From assembly GCA_013115125.1 (NCBI GenBank), contig JABANN010000230.1:1-50299 (forward strand): a stretch of 50,299 nucleotides of DNA, written 5' to 3'. Within the stretch, counting starts at the first letter, position 1; each line of letters opens with the position of its first letter. The position numbers were made by a program, and so were the translations under genes. Of this stretch, positions 1 to 11,243 are shown piece after piece. The DNA is from Perkinsus olseni (taxonomy: Eukaryota; Perkinsozoa; Perkinsida). The notes beneath the pieces are model-generated. The model did not search any database and was not told the DNA's origin. It saw only the letters and a list, made by a program, of their open reading frames with translations.

Positions 1-270
1 GAGAGTCCGTGAAGATCTCCCAGGCCTCGTCACCCGCTGTCGACACAATCCAGCGGACTGCTTCCAGAACTCCCAGGAGTTCGCAATCCGTAATAGTAGC
101 GTAGGGGGAGAGCTTCCAGAAATTGGAGTAGACCTTTACGCCCTCACGATAAACGACCAAAGCAGCGCCGGTCTTGACGTCCTTGACTACCGAGCCATCC
201 GTGAAGATGGCATTCTTAGTTTGGAGAGCCTGAGCGCTTCTGGTAATCAGATAATCAGAAACTGATTGCG
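1..270 (-). mobile_element. RNase H domain piece of a non-LTR (LINE-type) retrotransposon
   Basis: Reading leftward from about position 270, one open frame runs off the window edge. It shows the three acidic stations of a retrotransposon RNase H: FTDGS (first Asp), then TDCELLGVLEA (Glu), then FTDS (second Asp), with TGAALVVY after the first as in LINE RNase H domains. This arrangement is usual at the end of pol in I-, Jockey- or Tad-like LINEs. Only this domain lies inside the window, so neither the reverse transcriptase nor the element end can be judged. An RNase H from another class of retroelement is less likely but not excluded. The neighbouring LTR element (from 428) appears to have landed beside it. 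Confidence 0.6.
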
Positions 271-427
271 TAGCATTTCCACCATTTCTCTCATCTATCT
301 ACACAGGGGTCGTCGCGTCCCTCAGGGGTACCTTCCTAGCGAAAAAAGGCACGAACGTAGTTTAAGGCCATCACAAAACCTGTGACAATAGCTCAAGAGA
401 CAAGTCTTAATCTGTTGCCAATCATAT

Positions 428-562
428 TGTTGTACTCCAAACTCAACAGTAACCGAGGAGGGTTGAATGACTATATTAAGACAACGGGAACGAGAGAAGG
501 GACAATTGTGTTAGCTACAGAGAGAGGAAGAATGAAGACACTCATTGTGCAAGCGCATCACA
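428..562 (-). repeat. LTR, left copy (downstream LTR of the minus-strand element)
   Basis: This 135-bp repeat begins TGTTGTACTCC and ends GCGCATCACA. It matches 2634-2768 base for base as read and is flanked on the outside by CATAT. Confidence 0.9.
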
Positions 563-2633
563 TGCCCCCTTCTTTATTTTTGAGAGCACGAAGTCGGGCG
601 GAGCGACGCAGTTCAAAACCATAGAACTCGACTATTTTCTCCAAATTGTCTTCACTGAGACAATATACTAGTATTTCCTCTAAACACTTTGGAGCAATAT
701 TCAAACCGAACGCCATAGAATTCATTTCCCAGTATTCATTTGAGAGATATGGTAGTCTAATACAGAGATATGCTCTCAAGTCTTTTCTTATCTTGACCTG
801 TAAATAGGCTTTTTTAATATCTATCAAGTACGTGTCTATGTCATATCGACATCGCCATCGTCTCAGTGTTGCTCCACACGCTAAAGGATCCGATTTTTCG
901 TTCGGCGTGCTTTTAATGAGTTCATTGAGTGGTTTTAAATTAAGGACTGGTCTAATCGCTGTAGACGTTTTGTGTAACTGTATCTGCGCCATGAGTGGAT
1001 ACGTAGCCTTAACATGGCCAGGGTCGCAAGGTTCTATATATCCTTGGTCGATCCATAATTGTATTTCGTCCTTAAACATGGCCATTTGGTGCTCGTTCAA
1101 TTTCTCCATTTGAGCTTGATAAAATGGAACTCTTATAGTCCTCTCAGGCGGTTTATCATTAAGCCATTTCCACGCTATAGTCCATTGTCCATTATCTCGC
1201 GTCGCGGTGAAATCACTCTCTTCTATCAATATAGTTGGTTCTTGCGTTATTGCGCCCACTTCTGTATCGCCTACTCTCGTGTTTCTACTATAATTTATTC
1301 GACCAATTTTGTCGCAATAAGCAACACCGAATAATATATCTACCGGTTTAGTATTCATTTCCATTATCGCTCCTGGTGTATCCACTACCGGTGTTACTAA
1401 TTCCATTGAATTATTAACTCTTATTGTAACTGAACCCAATAACCGTACTCTACCGGCTAAAGAAATGGCTTCTTCTATATTTTCAGTGGAAATGACACCG
1501 TTCATCTTAAGAGCTGCTCTTCGTGATATTAACGTTCTAGAGCATCCAGTATCGAGCACTGATATCACTCTGCTGTCACCTAACGAAACATATGAAGAAG
1601 GATGACCAACATCACATTCATCAACCCATTCTTGGCTTACTTTCATTCGTTTGGACGATCCTTCATCCTCATCTTCTCTTTCATATCGCTTTCCTTTTCC
1701 TTTACTTCCTTTCCCTTTTCCTTTACCTTTTCCTTTTCGTCCTTTACCGTACCAATACGGAGTCCAAGAACTATAACCAAACCATCCTTTGCCTTTTCCT
1801 TTTCCTTTACCTCCTTTTCCTTTCTGAGACCAATGCGCAACGCCACAACCTTCTCTTCTTCGCCCGAATCACTCGCCTCTTCAGCACTATCCAGACTATC
1901 ACCAACCAGGGTAACAGCTTCCGAAAGTGTTTGCCGTGGAAGCTTAGTGAAAGTGTTATAATACCCTTCCACTATCTTCGACTGCAGTAAACTCTTCCAA
2001 AAGACTTGCACACCAATCTGATCTCGTGCTTCTGAATACAATATCGGGAAAGCCAACTCGGTTAATCTATGAATCTCAGTCGAATGGCTATATACATCAC
2101 GTTTATATCTCAGCTTACACAGAGAACTGAACGCGTGTTTAGTCGTCTCGCTGTATTGTTTCGTCAATTCCTCTATAATGCCAAAATAAATCCGCTCGGG
2201 AGGTTCCTTAGGATCATTGTTGAGTCTCCTACTATACACTTCCCAAGGCTTATCCGTTAAACATAAGCCCATAAATTCCAACAACTCCTGATAAGGTAAC
2301 CTCAACAGCTTAGCGCGGCCTTCAAATTTCGATCTCCATTCCTCAAATGTCAGCTTCTTCGGATCGTATGGAACCATCGCTTTCGTTATCGCAAGGGCTC
2401 TCCCCATCTCGGTCGAGCCAGCATTTCTCATCTTCAGAACTTCATTCTGTAATTCCGCTATCTGAGCCTCCATTCTTGTTGTATTCTCAGCAGCAACTCT
2501 TGCTGCTTCCTCTTCTTGAACTTTCTCAATTCGAGCCTGCTGGCTCTCAGTTTCCATATCCCCATCAGTAACTCCGGTGTGCTCACCAGTTGTACCATTC
2601 TCGTTATCACTCATAATGTGTCTGGGCACCACT

Positions 2634-2768
2634 TGTTGTACTCCAAACTCAACAGTAACCGAGGAGGGTTGAATGACTATATTAAGACAACGGGAACGAG
2701 AGAAGGGACAATTGTGTTAGCTACAGAGAGAGGAAGAATGAAGACACTCATTGTGCAAGCGCATCACA
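2634..2768 (-). repeat. LTR, right copy (upstream LTR of the minus-strand element)
   Basis: Identical partner of the repeat at 428-562, followed by the second CATAT target copy at 2769-2773. Positions 2774-3230 beyond it contain only a short minus-strand frame (2799-3047) with no recognisable domain; I see nothing else there. Confidence 0.9.
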
Positions 2769-3230
2769 CATATCAAGGCCTACTCCTCCTCACGACGACT
2801 ATCGTGAGCGAGCGATTCTCCGTGGAGCAAGAATATGCGATCTCGAAGTTGACATGCTGAAAGTGGCATGTCGTATGATCTTTGTGACGCTTCGGTAGAA
2901 TAGAGTATCACAGCAAAAGGTACAAAGTCCCTGGATAGCAACTCTTCCGGTCCATTCATCGTGTGGTGCCTTCATCAATTTCACAGCGTGTTCTCTTCTA
3001 CCACAAAGGTTCTTATCCGGCGGACGGAGGGGTAGCAATGAAACCAATGCAGGCCTCTACCAAGTGCACGCATGCGTGAAGCAGATCGCTCATTTCGCCA
3101 GGGGCGTACGTGCTGAATTGCCGACCCGATCGGCCCGACCGCCCGTTCTCCGTTCGGGTTTCGAATCCCACGGCTGACAAGAAAGTCTGTACTTATATTT
3201 CTGTTCTCCTTTTCTGGCGAAACAATGACT

Positions 3231-3302
3231 AGCAGCGCCTTGTTTCGGTCAAGGTACCTTTGGGTTATGAGTCCAACACGCTATCCACTGCGCCAAGCTG
3301 CT
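3231..3302 (-). tRNA. tRNA-Met (CAT) or close tRNA-derived copy
   Basis: The reverse complement folds as a 72-nt cloverleaf. The acceptor stem AGCAGCT/CGCTGCT has six pairs, the A-box region reads TGGCGCAGTGG, and the D stem is GCGC/GCGT. The anticodon loop CTCATAA gives CAT, and the T stem is CCTTG/CAAGG. The T loop ACCGAAA departs from the usual TTCRA, and no clear T-run follows the 3' end. It may therefore be a decayed gene or a tRNA-derived repeat rather than a working elongator tRNA-Met. Confidence 0.55.
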
Positions 3303-3382
3303 TTGACAGGATAATATGCTTTTGGCACCCGTAAGGAGGTTGCTTCTAATAGTTCGAGTGCATGTACGGCTGATCCCCATGC

Positions 3383-3452
3383 ATCGTCAGGGAATTGAAC
3401 CCGGACCATCTGCTTGCAAAGCAGATATCCTGACCATTAGACCAAAGCTGGG
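3383..3452 (-). tRNA. tRNA-like sequence, anticodon loop TTTGCAA (TGC)
   Basis: Reverse complement shows an A-box-like TGGTCTAATGG, a perfect anticodon stem TCTGC/GCAGA with loop TTTGCAA (formally Ala TGC), and a B-box GGGTTCAATTCCC. The body resembles tRNA-Glu outside the anticodon. The acceptor stem does not pair convincingly, so it is probably a pseudo-tRNA. On the plus strand it begins GTCAGGG and ends CATTAG, the same GT...AG outline seen in tRNA-like introns elsewhere in the window. Between here and 4138 I see no supported gene. Confidence 0.45.
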
Positions 3453-4138
3453 GGAAAAATCCGCGAAAATGAGGGGGGAAAAGGGTCGCGAAAAAGTTGC
3501 AGAGGGGGGATAAAAATCGGCCTTAAAGTCGCCCAAAAACTAGATTATTAGTTCCTATTGGCATTCAGTGAGTGTCTTATTCCTAAGGGCCTGGTGAAGT
3601 GGAGGGAAGTGCTGTTGTACGACATTACGAGACTGGTGCTCTTCTGAAGACATTATCTGAAACACAAAACAACAAAAACATTTTGCAATAGCGATCTTCT
3701 CCTTCTTTGTCCATGATCCTTAACGTGATTACTACTGACTACCCAGATTGGGAAAATGATTCCGGCTAGTGGAGGTTTTGCGCATTCTAAACTAGTGAGG
3801 AACTACACATGAGACGCATCGGCGACGATGTGGGGAAAGGCCTTCCCGCACAAGATGTCAGCGCTAGTACAGGTGATCGATGTGAACTCGATTCCCAACA
3901 GTTTCCATGCTCGCACTCCGAATCAAGAAACTAAACTCACCAACCTTGATACACGGTTTAACATCGTATTTCATGCTGTACCGGCCTTGGTGGCATTTGC
4001 TGCATTTTGCTTCTTTCTCTCATAGTCGTCGCGTTTCCATTGGTTCTTCTTCTCGCATCGGGCTTTCCTCCTCAAATCCTTTTCCCGACGTAATTCCTCA
4101 ACCTCGCTCATGCTGAGGTCTTGTCCGACCGGACAATA

Positions 4139-4684
4139 TCAAACCAGCGACCCATCGGAACGTGTCAATCTTTCATGACTTACTCGCACGCCGTCGTCGT
4201 ACTTGTGAGCCAAAACGACTTCACTGCTCTGGGGGAATCCGCAGATGCTACAGTTCTTCTGTTTGACTTGCTTGCTTTCTCCCGGCTCTTCCGATAACTT
4301 CCCTGACTTCTTCTTGTAAGAAGCTGGTTTTTTATCCGCCACGATCTCGAAGTTACCTTTCTAAGCCTCAGCTCTTTTATTGACCGCAATTTTTGCAGGG
4401 TCACTCAGTTTCGCTTCCGGACATCTGCCGTACGTGGAACCGTCGTCGAAGATGTGATCGTTGAGTCCCCGTGCTCTAGGCTTCTTGCAGTGCGGACAGA
4501 TGGGGTTGTGTAAACGAGCTCTCTTCTTTGGTGGTTCTTCGTCGTTCACATCCTCTCGACTTACTTGGTCTTGCGCGTTCTGCTCCGTTGGATCATGCGC
4601 TTGGATCGTATCGTTGCCACGATGAGCAGACGATGAGGAGACAGGAAGCTGCGGGAGACGGGTTAGAACCACGACCAGAGGCAA
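4139..4684 (-). CDS. Small protein with two tandem CxxC-H-DDG modules
   Basis: Two overlapping minus-strand frames (4361-4684, then 4139-4342) encode similar zinc-binding-like modules. The first reads CPHC, ten residues, then HIFDDG and a Cys. The second reads CSIC, eleven residues, then HKYDDG and a His. The shared pattern C-x2-C-x(10-11)-H-x2-D-D-G suggests a duplicated finger in one protein whose halves are joined across an intron or frame change near 4342-4361. Basic, Lys-rich stretches lie between them (KKRAR, YKKKSGK). I do not recognise the family. It could be a nuclear DNA- or RNA-binding protein or part of a transposon. The exon junction is not resolved. Confidence 0.4.
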
Positions 4685-4898
4685 CCTTGACCCTGGTTCG
4701 AAGCGCGCAGTTCCGCAAAAGAGAAAAATTTAACCAACGCAAGGCAAGCAGAGGAAGACCGAACAGAGCAGAGCAGAGTAGAAGGGCCCAAAATTTTGGG
4801 TGACAGAGTCCGAAGCAGCAGACCAACAGTGCCAAATCGAGCGAGGGTAGATTAGAAGTCTCGCAACTCACTCACCTTCAGAGAGTCACGAGAAACTT

Positions 4899-4972
4899 AG
4901 TAGAACCGAGAGTTGAACTCGGGACCTACTGCGTGTTAGGCAGTCGCTAAAACCAACTAGACCATTCCAGCT
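4899..4972 (-). tRNA. tRNA-Val (AAC)-like sequence, probably inside an intron
   Basis: Reverse complement shows A-box TGGTCTAGTTGG, anticodon stem ACTGC/GCAGT with loop CTAACAC (AAC, Val), and T arm CCGAG-TTCAACT-CTCGG. Only about five of seven acceptor pairs form. On the plus strand the region reads as an antisense element ending CATTCCAG. The codons just after it (LQDVNHLYPEIALL) look like an exon, so it may be the core of a plus-strand intron from about 4886 to 4970. Confidence 0.5.
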
Positions 4973-5330
4973 CCAGGACGTGAATCATCTCTACCCTGAA
5001 ATCGCGCTGCTAATGTTGTTTCGCACGCAATGTGTTCTAGCTTAGCGCCGGATGTGTCACCCCAAGCGACACGCCTGATTTTTTCCGGTCGCTACGGTCT
5101 ACGCTTCGAAGAGAAAATTTTGTGGGACCTCAATTCGCAAGACGCTCTCTGATTAAGTTGGCAATTGCCTCCGCGAGCAAATGATTCTCTTTCGTTGGAG
5201 GAGCTCGAGATCTTCGAGGTCGGCGACGCGCCCAGGCGTCTCACACTTGCTGAGACGGGAGAGCTACTGAGCCCAGTAGACCCCGAACTGTGGCCCGTGC
5301 TATGTGGCGCCTCAGCAACGAACCGAAATC
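4971..5330 (+). CDS. Exon-like coding pieces, unknown protein
   Basis: Two stretches look coding. One runs from 4971 and reads LQDVNHLYPEIALLMLF. The other spans about 5190-5330 and includes LEIFEVGDAPRRLTL and ELLSPVDPELWPVLCG. They are separated by a non-coding stretch with plausible splice signals. No family is recognised and start and end were not found. They may be exons of a host gene or part of an old transposon protein. Confidence 0.3.
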
Positions 5331-6003
5331 TCTCAAGGACGTAAACCTCGCGCTCGGCCGCTACAGCGCTGGAGACGCGTCGACCCCGGTGCTATTCCAC
5401 TTCCCAGCGCCTTCCCTCGAGGACGTAGTCAGAACATCCGCTAAGTCTCTGCCATTCATTTCAGGAAAAATGTCAGTGAAATCACTGATTTCAAATCAGG
5501 AAAATTTTTTGCTTGGTATGATATGCTTTCGTCATGCCAGTAGCATGATGCGTAGCTCGCCGGGGAAATTTCCCGCGAAGGAGCCGCGTGCACTTGTCTC
5601 TATCGCTGGGAGTTATTTTCGACCCCTTCTTTGGACCATACACACTAGTGACAGTCAAATCACGGCGTCAACGCAACACAGTTTGACTGCAGCCTGCAGT
5701 CTGCAGGGTCTGTATTCTACAGACTGTATAATGTATACGGGCTGTAGCATAGGCTCCGAGACTTAGTATATTCGTCACAATGTTATGGGAGCCTCAGAAC
5801 AGAGAAGCCATCTGCCCAGTCGTGAAACTTTCATGGTTAAGGAGAAACTTTTCGGAGTTAGCTTGCTAGCGGAAGTTAGATGCGCAGCGAAGAACAAAGC
5901 CCGCGGAGGTGGGCCACGAAGTGGCATACACACAAGGAGACAGACCACAATTGAATGGCTGCCCACGCTAGGACACAAAGATGTCCGAAACTAGGAAGGA
6001 GTG

Positions 6004-6028
6004 CAAAGCACGATTTAATCGTGCTTTG
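6004..6028. repeat. Perfect inverted repeat, 12-bp arms, one-base centre
   Basis: CAAAGCACGATT is followed by T and its exact reverse complement. No T-run or gene end beside it argues for a terminator. Confidence 0.85.
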
Positions 6029-7282
6029 AAGTCGCGTGCTATTAATTTAATAGTTAACGTCAAACTGAAAAATTTTACCCATCCCGACTCTCCCGGAGGG
6101 GCTGAGACTTTGGTGCAAAATCTTGCGATGTCCCAGCCGTCTTGATCCCAGCGCGGCTAATAAGAGTTTCGTCGAAGACTGCGGCTTCATTTCAGCCACG
6201 CTCGGGTTCAAGGTTTACCATTCCTCTGTGAAGGGTCCCACTCTTTAAACCGTCGTCTGTCTAACTGTTCCTTTCTGTCCTCAACAACAATGGTTGCGTT
6301 GAAAAAATAGTGGGAGACGTTCAACGGCTGGAATCTAACCTTGAGATAGTAGTTGTCTGATAGAAGAATTCTTAGAGGCTACTGGGAAGTGACCGAAGAG
6401 CACAAATCGGCACTTCCTATGTGATGCAAACGCAGCGGAAGCCATGCGAGGTCACCTCGCCGAGGTGATCGTCAGCGACTAATGGCTACTCAATGGACAG
6501 GGGTGCCTCACATGAGCGACACACATCACCCTATCTCACCGCGAGATTCTCACAATGGTCGCAAAGTTCGTCACCCACTAGAAACGTGAACCAAGCTAAT
6601 CTAAGAAACCAAAAGAGCACATGGAATCAAACAATAGCAGGCACACAGTCGCCCCAGCAATAATGCTGTTGACGGCCCAAGTGTTTCGCGTCACAGTCGA
6701 CTAATCTGCATGAGACCCCTCCTCCTGGGCTTGATCCACTGCCCATCGTGCATAAGCACCTACCAGAGGCGGAGGTGATACCTCTACAAGAGACGGTGAA
6801 GAGGGCGGAGGACCATTCCGGGAAGGGCATACGTGATCATCGAGATAATCCACATAGCTTGGATTCCGCTTAACATCAGTCCATAGCTGAGGATACCTGA
6901 AAAGACAGGATGTCCCGCGTGATAGACGGAGGCCTCCAGCGCATCAGACTTGTCGAGTTTCAACGAATCCATATTGGTACACATCCACTCGTGAGTCATG
7001 GTTGGCCAGCGCAGAAGATTCACGCCAGTAACTCTATCACAGATGTACCTACAAATTGTTGGCTGGGCTTGTAGGCTACAATGTGTGGATCTATGGGAGA
7101 AGTTGGAGAGCAACCGACCTCGATAAATGAGGCTGCACCACGTAGTCTAGGCCTGCAGAAATGTGTGAGAGAGGAACTCCGTGATCCGCAAGTCTCTGAG
7201 GATCTTCCCAAGAGCATCCGTAGTTCGGAGCGTGCTGCACCTGTATGACAGTTCCTCACTATGAGGAATGCTCTCCATCCGA

Positions 7283-7305
7283 GCAACATGGCAATGCCAT
7301 GTTGC
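7283..7305. repeat. Perfect inverted repeat, 11-bp arms, one-base centre
   Basis: GCAACATGGCA, then A, then the exact reverse complement TGCCATGTTGC. Confidence 0.85.
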
Positions 7306-9008
7306 CAACATTAGCATACGATGAAAGAGACGCGCAGGCGTACAAGATTTGCGTTGCATGCTATTCGGTGCAGTAGTCCCCGCCGGCGGCCTCTGTCGAG
7401 CAGTTTCGCGGTGCGGCCCACTGCGGATACGATAGGTTTGAAGATGGATTCTGCTGGGTTCAGCAGCCGTGGTGGTGCGCCCAAACCGATGCGCCTGAGA
7501 TAGGTTACTGCAAGTGTCAGTGATGCGCGCCTCGTTACTCAGTGAACCCTCGGCCTGCCCAGTGAACTACTGATAACGTACGTGTGTCAGGCAGGGCCGA
7601 GGGAGCCACAAGTACCTACGAAGTATGATGCGGCGGAAATGATGAGCACGAGGTAGTTCTGCCCCCCGACTCACAATACGCTCAATCAGGTGCACGTGGC
7701 GACTTGCGAATCTCAGCCCTATGCCTCCACCAAGGGACATACCAGCAACGACCTGAAGCATGAGGCCTGCTCAGTCACGGCTGCAAAGGCCTTGGTGTCA
7801 TCTCACGATTTTTCGATTTGAATCATCATCTAGCCAGTTAGCCTTCCGAGCGCAGCACTCCACTTGCTGCAGCAGAAGGTCCGGCGTCAAATCACGTACT
7901 TCGGGAGGGTCAGGCGATCTCCCCATACCAAAAAAATCTGCGTAGATAGATGAATAGTATTCTGGAGAGAACACATACCAAGTAGAATAACTTCTCCACC
8001 GTAGTGTTCAAGCAACCGCCGCGGTAGTTGACCCCATGCTGTCTGGTCTTGAAGCCACCCGTGCAGCAGTAGGAATCTTGAAGTCGCTTGACAGCTCTGA
8101 CACATAGTCGAACGCCTCTCTGCGCCGCTGAGTTCTCGAGAATAGTAGCCCCCAGTGGATGCCTTCAAAGCATTGCCTTGCATCTCATTCCCGCGAATAG
8201 ATACATGAGAGCCACTGTAGCCAAGCCGTCGAACGAGGAATTGCTTCTTAGTGGTACTCGATATTTTACCGTGGTTTCGCCTCGAAGATGCAACCAGTAG
8301 AAATCACTAGCGTCGAAAGGAGTCGTTGGCCTGAGGGTTGTACCCGAGCCAATAGACGTGGTGGAGGACATAACTAGGGCTGACCCGAGCTGGCACAGCC
8401 GAGCGTGGGGCGGTAGGAAATCGGGGCTCACGAAGTTCGATAAACTCAGAAAACTCCCGTGCAACGAGTGCAACCCGCATCATGAACATGTTAACCTTGC
8501 AATCAACCACTCTCATTCCTCACTATTAACACAAAAGGCGGTGATCCCATGCGACGGCAACGTGTCCTCCGACGAGGGCACAGGAGCTATACGGCCATAC
8601 TGTGTATACAGGAGATGCCGTGCTCCCGGACCAAACCAAACCATGCGACGGCTCCTTCGGCGGTGGACATACTGAATTACCGAGTATTAGCAGCACTCTC
8701 GGGCCGCCCTTGAGAATGATCATGTGTCTTTTCGAAGCTGACCTCTCATAACGTCCCTGACTCAGTATACTACACTAAGCCAGCAAGCATGATGTAATCG
8801 GCGTCGTCGATTCGACGATGAACACGTTTACCGTACCAACCAGGGTTCGCGGTGGGCAATGGTCGCCAGTCCAGGCGTAGGAGGTCCCAACAGTCTATGC
8901 TAGTCACTGATTAGTAATCAGATCAGTTAAAGGGAGGCAGTGCTTCCGAGGCACTGTTCCTCCGATTACGGCAGTAGATGGCAGGCAAGTCTCATGGGTT
9001 TGCATCTC

Positions 9009-9049
9009 TGAATGAAGAGAGATCACGAATCGTGATCTCTCTTCATTCA
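9009..9049. repeat. Perfect inverted repeat, 20-bp arms, one-base centre
   Basis: Positions 9009-9028 are the exact reverse complement of 9030-9049, with A at 9029 between. Shorter variants of its core (TCGTGATTCACGA-like) follow at about 9058-9075 and 9119-9132, so the sequence was copied or rearranged locally. Confidence 0.9.
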
Positions 9050-10473
9050 TGGATGATTCATCGTGATTCACGATGGTTGTCCCAAGCACTTTTCCATCAG
9101 CGGAAGCTCGGTCGCCTTGATCGTGAATCACCGTGGGGGATCAGCTGATGCTTCCGCTCTCGGTGGTCGAGCAATAGTGCAACCTCCGTCGGCGCCGGCC
9201 GGAACCTATCATTCACCGGAAGGCAACACGAAACCAACAAACCGAGAAGGTGGATGAAAGGCCGCAGACGTGGACATGGTCCGCGAGCGCGATGGGGGGG
9301 GCCAATATCAGTGCTGGCAGGGCGAGTTAATGAAGGAACGCATTACCAGGCGAGGAAGTGCGCAGAGCACCGGAATTGGTAATGCCTGGCGTGTTGTTGT
9401 ACCTGGAGCCGCGAATCCAGAATTCATACTATATTCATTCAGAGAAGTACCATGACGGCTACATTGCTGACGAGAGGCAACCCTCCAGTGCTTGGATTAG
9501 GGTGTGAAGGTTCCGTGAGAGAGCAAAGTTGACGACTGGTTAATCGTCATGGTGGAGCTAAGATAATCTCGCACCCGGCAATGCTGCCAGTCCAAGAGCT
9601 AGTAAGCCCCACGAATGCAGGGCGGCCGTAGACTCCATCACGGAGTATACTTTACTCAGCGGATATACTCAGTATAGCCATGGAGAAGCATGCACTCGAG
9701 TGTCACACATGGTGAGTGGTAGGCTCACACCACGCTCGGGGGCCCAGAGGCAGGACTAGTGAGAGCGCCCGGGAGTCGATAGCCCTGTACTAGTTTATAA
9801 CAACATTCACAATGTGAATTTCACATAACCAAAACATTATACCGCTGGATTATACCAGGACTCGGAGCCGGTCGTTGGGGGAGATTGATTTTTCGACAAT
9901 GTCGGATTATCCGAGAGTCTGATCCCTATTTCTCAAAGCGCCTCCGTATATTGCTAAGGTTCCTTGAAGCTCGAGCATCACGAAGGCCTTGAGCTGCAAC
10001 TACTCGGAAATATATCGCTCACGTGAGATGCGGGATCATGAACGTCCATTGGACGTCGTCCAATCGATTTCTTAAGCGCGTCGCAACACGTACCGGACTG
10101 TGAGCTGACTTGACACCTGCTGGAAGCCTCCCAGTGGAAGAGCAAAAGAGCGTAGTCCAGTTCCATGATTGCTAGGAATTTTGCCTCGACTTCGGTGCGA
10201 GTCTCACAGTGAGGACTCGCGCAATATCTTGGACGACCGAAAATGTCATCTCGGCGAATGGGATGCACAAATGGGGCTCAGTTTTGTAGATTGGAGACAC
10301 TCCGGTGTCACTTCGAGACCAACACTTCGCGACGATTTTTCAATTTTGGGTCAAATGAGCGGATCTTAGCGATTTTTGACCTCACCCCGAACAATCTTAT
10401 CTGATGTTCTTCTTTGGTCCATCTTGGAATACAGCAATGAAGTTCCACCCGTAATACACGGAGCGCCGTTTAA

Positions 10474-10500
10474 CGCGAATAACGGCGGCCGTTATTCGCG
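10474..10500. repeat. Perfect inverted repeat, 13-bp arms, one-base centre
   Basis: CGCGAATAACGGC, then G, then the exact reverse complement GCCGTTATTCGCG. Confidence 0.85.
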
Positions 10501-11243
10501 AAGCAAAACTTGTGACGTGGAATGCGAAATGTGCCTTCACTAGTGTTTTTCATACCGCGCGTGGAACTCCAATGTGTTCACGCAGAAATACTCCCCATAA
10601 ATCATCTGACGACACCACGGAGAAAGCCACAAGCGGCCCTCCAGAAACATCCAACGACCACGGGTACACCTTCTGTGATCGTCCGTCTTCACCCCTGCAG
10701 CACCCACTCAGTGCTACAGAGGCATGCATCGGGGCGGCTCCCAATAGTGCTCAATAGTGCACTGCTCATGGCTTCCTCTGGTTCGCGCAAGGTAGATGAA
10801 AGCCAAGAAATGCGCGAGAAGCCTCAGTCGGTCGAGGACGCTGATGGCGTGGTAAGCCGAGCAACTCCAGCTCTGAGGCGTTTTCTGGTAAACCTTCCGT
10901 ACGGATTTTGATCAACCATCGTGACCAGCGGCATAGCAGACGCCCGACGGTGGTAGACGCAATCCACGGAAATGTAATCGGGAATAAACCCTTGACACAG
11001 TGGCAGGTGCCTCATGCACTGCAACGGTTCCATACAGATAGAGTGGGTGGTGAAGAATCGTCTGGTGTGTTCAACCCAACGCGATGGTAGTAAGAAAATA
11101 TCACACAGATGAAACCAATCAAACAGACAGAGAAGTCACGCCGCCGTCTGCAGAAGACGCTGGTGGCTTCAGCCAGTCCAGTTGAGACGAATTTAGTCGA
11201 AGAAACTTACGAGCGACCGAAATAGGAAATTTACGTGTCTCAC

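Larger units (their letters stand above)
428..2768 (-). mobile_element. Short LTR retrotransposon copy (fossil), gag-like and partial pol
   Basis: A 2341-bp element lies between two 135-bp direct repeats that I read as identical. Each begins TG and ends CA. The flanks carry a matching 5-bp target duplication, CATAT, at 423-427 and 2769-2773. Inside, on the minus strand, are a gag-like frame (about 1643-2632) and a pol part with an aspartic protease motif (LDTG) and the front of a reverse transcriptase (DIKKAYLQV, AFGLNIAPK). No integrase or RNase H is recognisable, so it looks like a shortened, non-autonomous copy. Identical LTRs mean a young insertion. The family is Ty3-like or BEL/Pao-like; the motifs do not decide it. 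Confidence 0.85.
5340..11240. other. Long interval without a supported gene, rich in inverted repeats
   Basis: Frames in this interval are short, overlap on both strands and match nothing I recognise. The interval does hold several perfect inverted repeats with a single-base centre (6004-6028, 7283-7305, 9009-9049, 10474-10500), listed separately. I cannot tell whether it contains decayed elements, non-coding RNAs or poorly conserved exons. Confidence 0.5.

Noticed and set aside
382-624. Short plus-strand ORF over the left LTR
   Set aside because: It lies in LTR sequence, repeats at the right LTR and has no domain.
9009-9049. Rho-independent terminator or CRISPR-like repeat
   Set aside because: No T-run, no spaced repeats and a eukaryotic context; it is a lone perfect palindrome.
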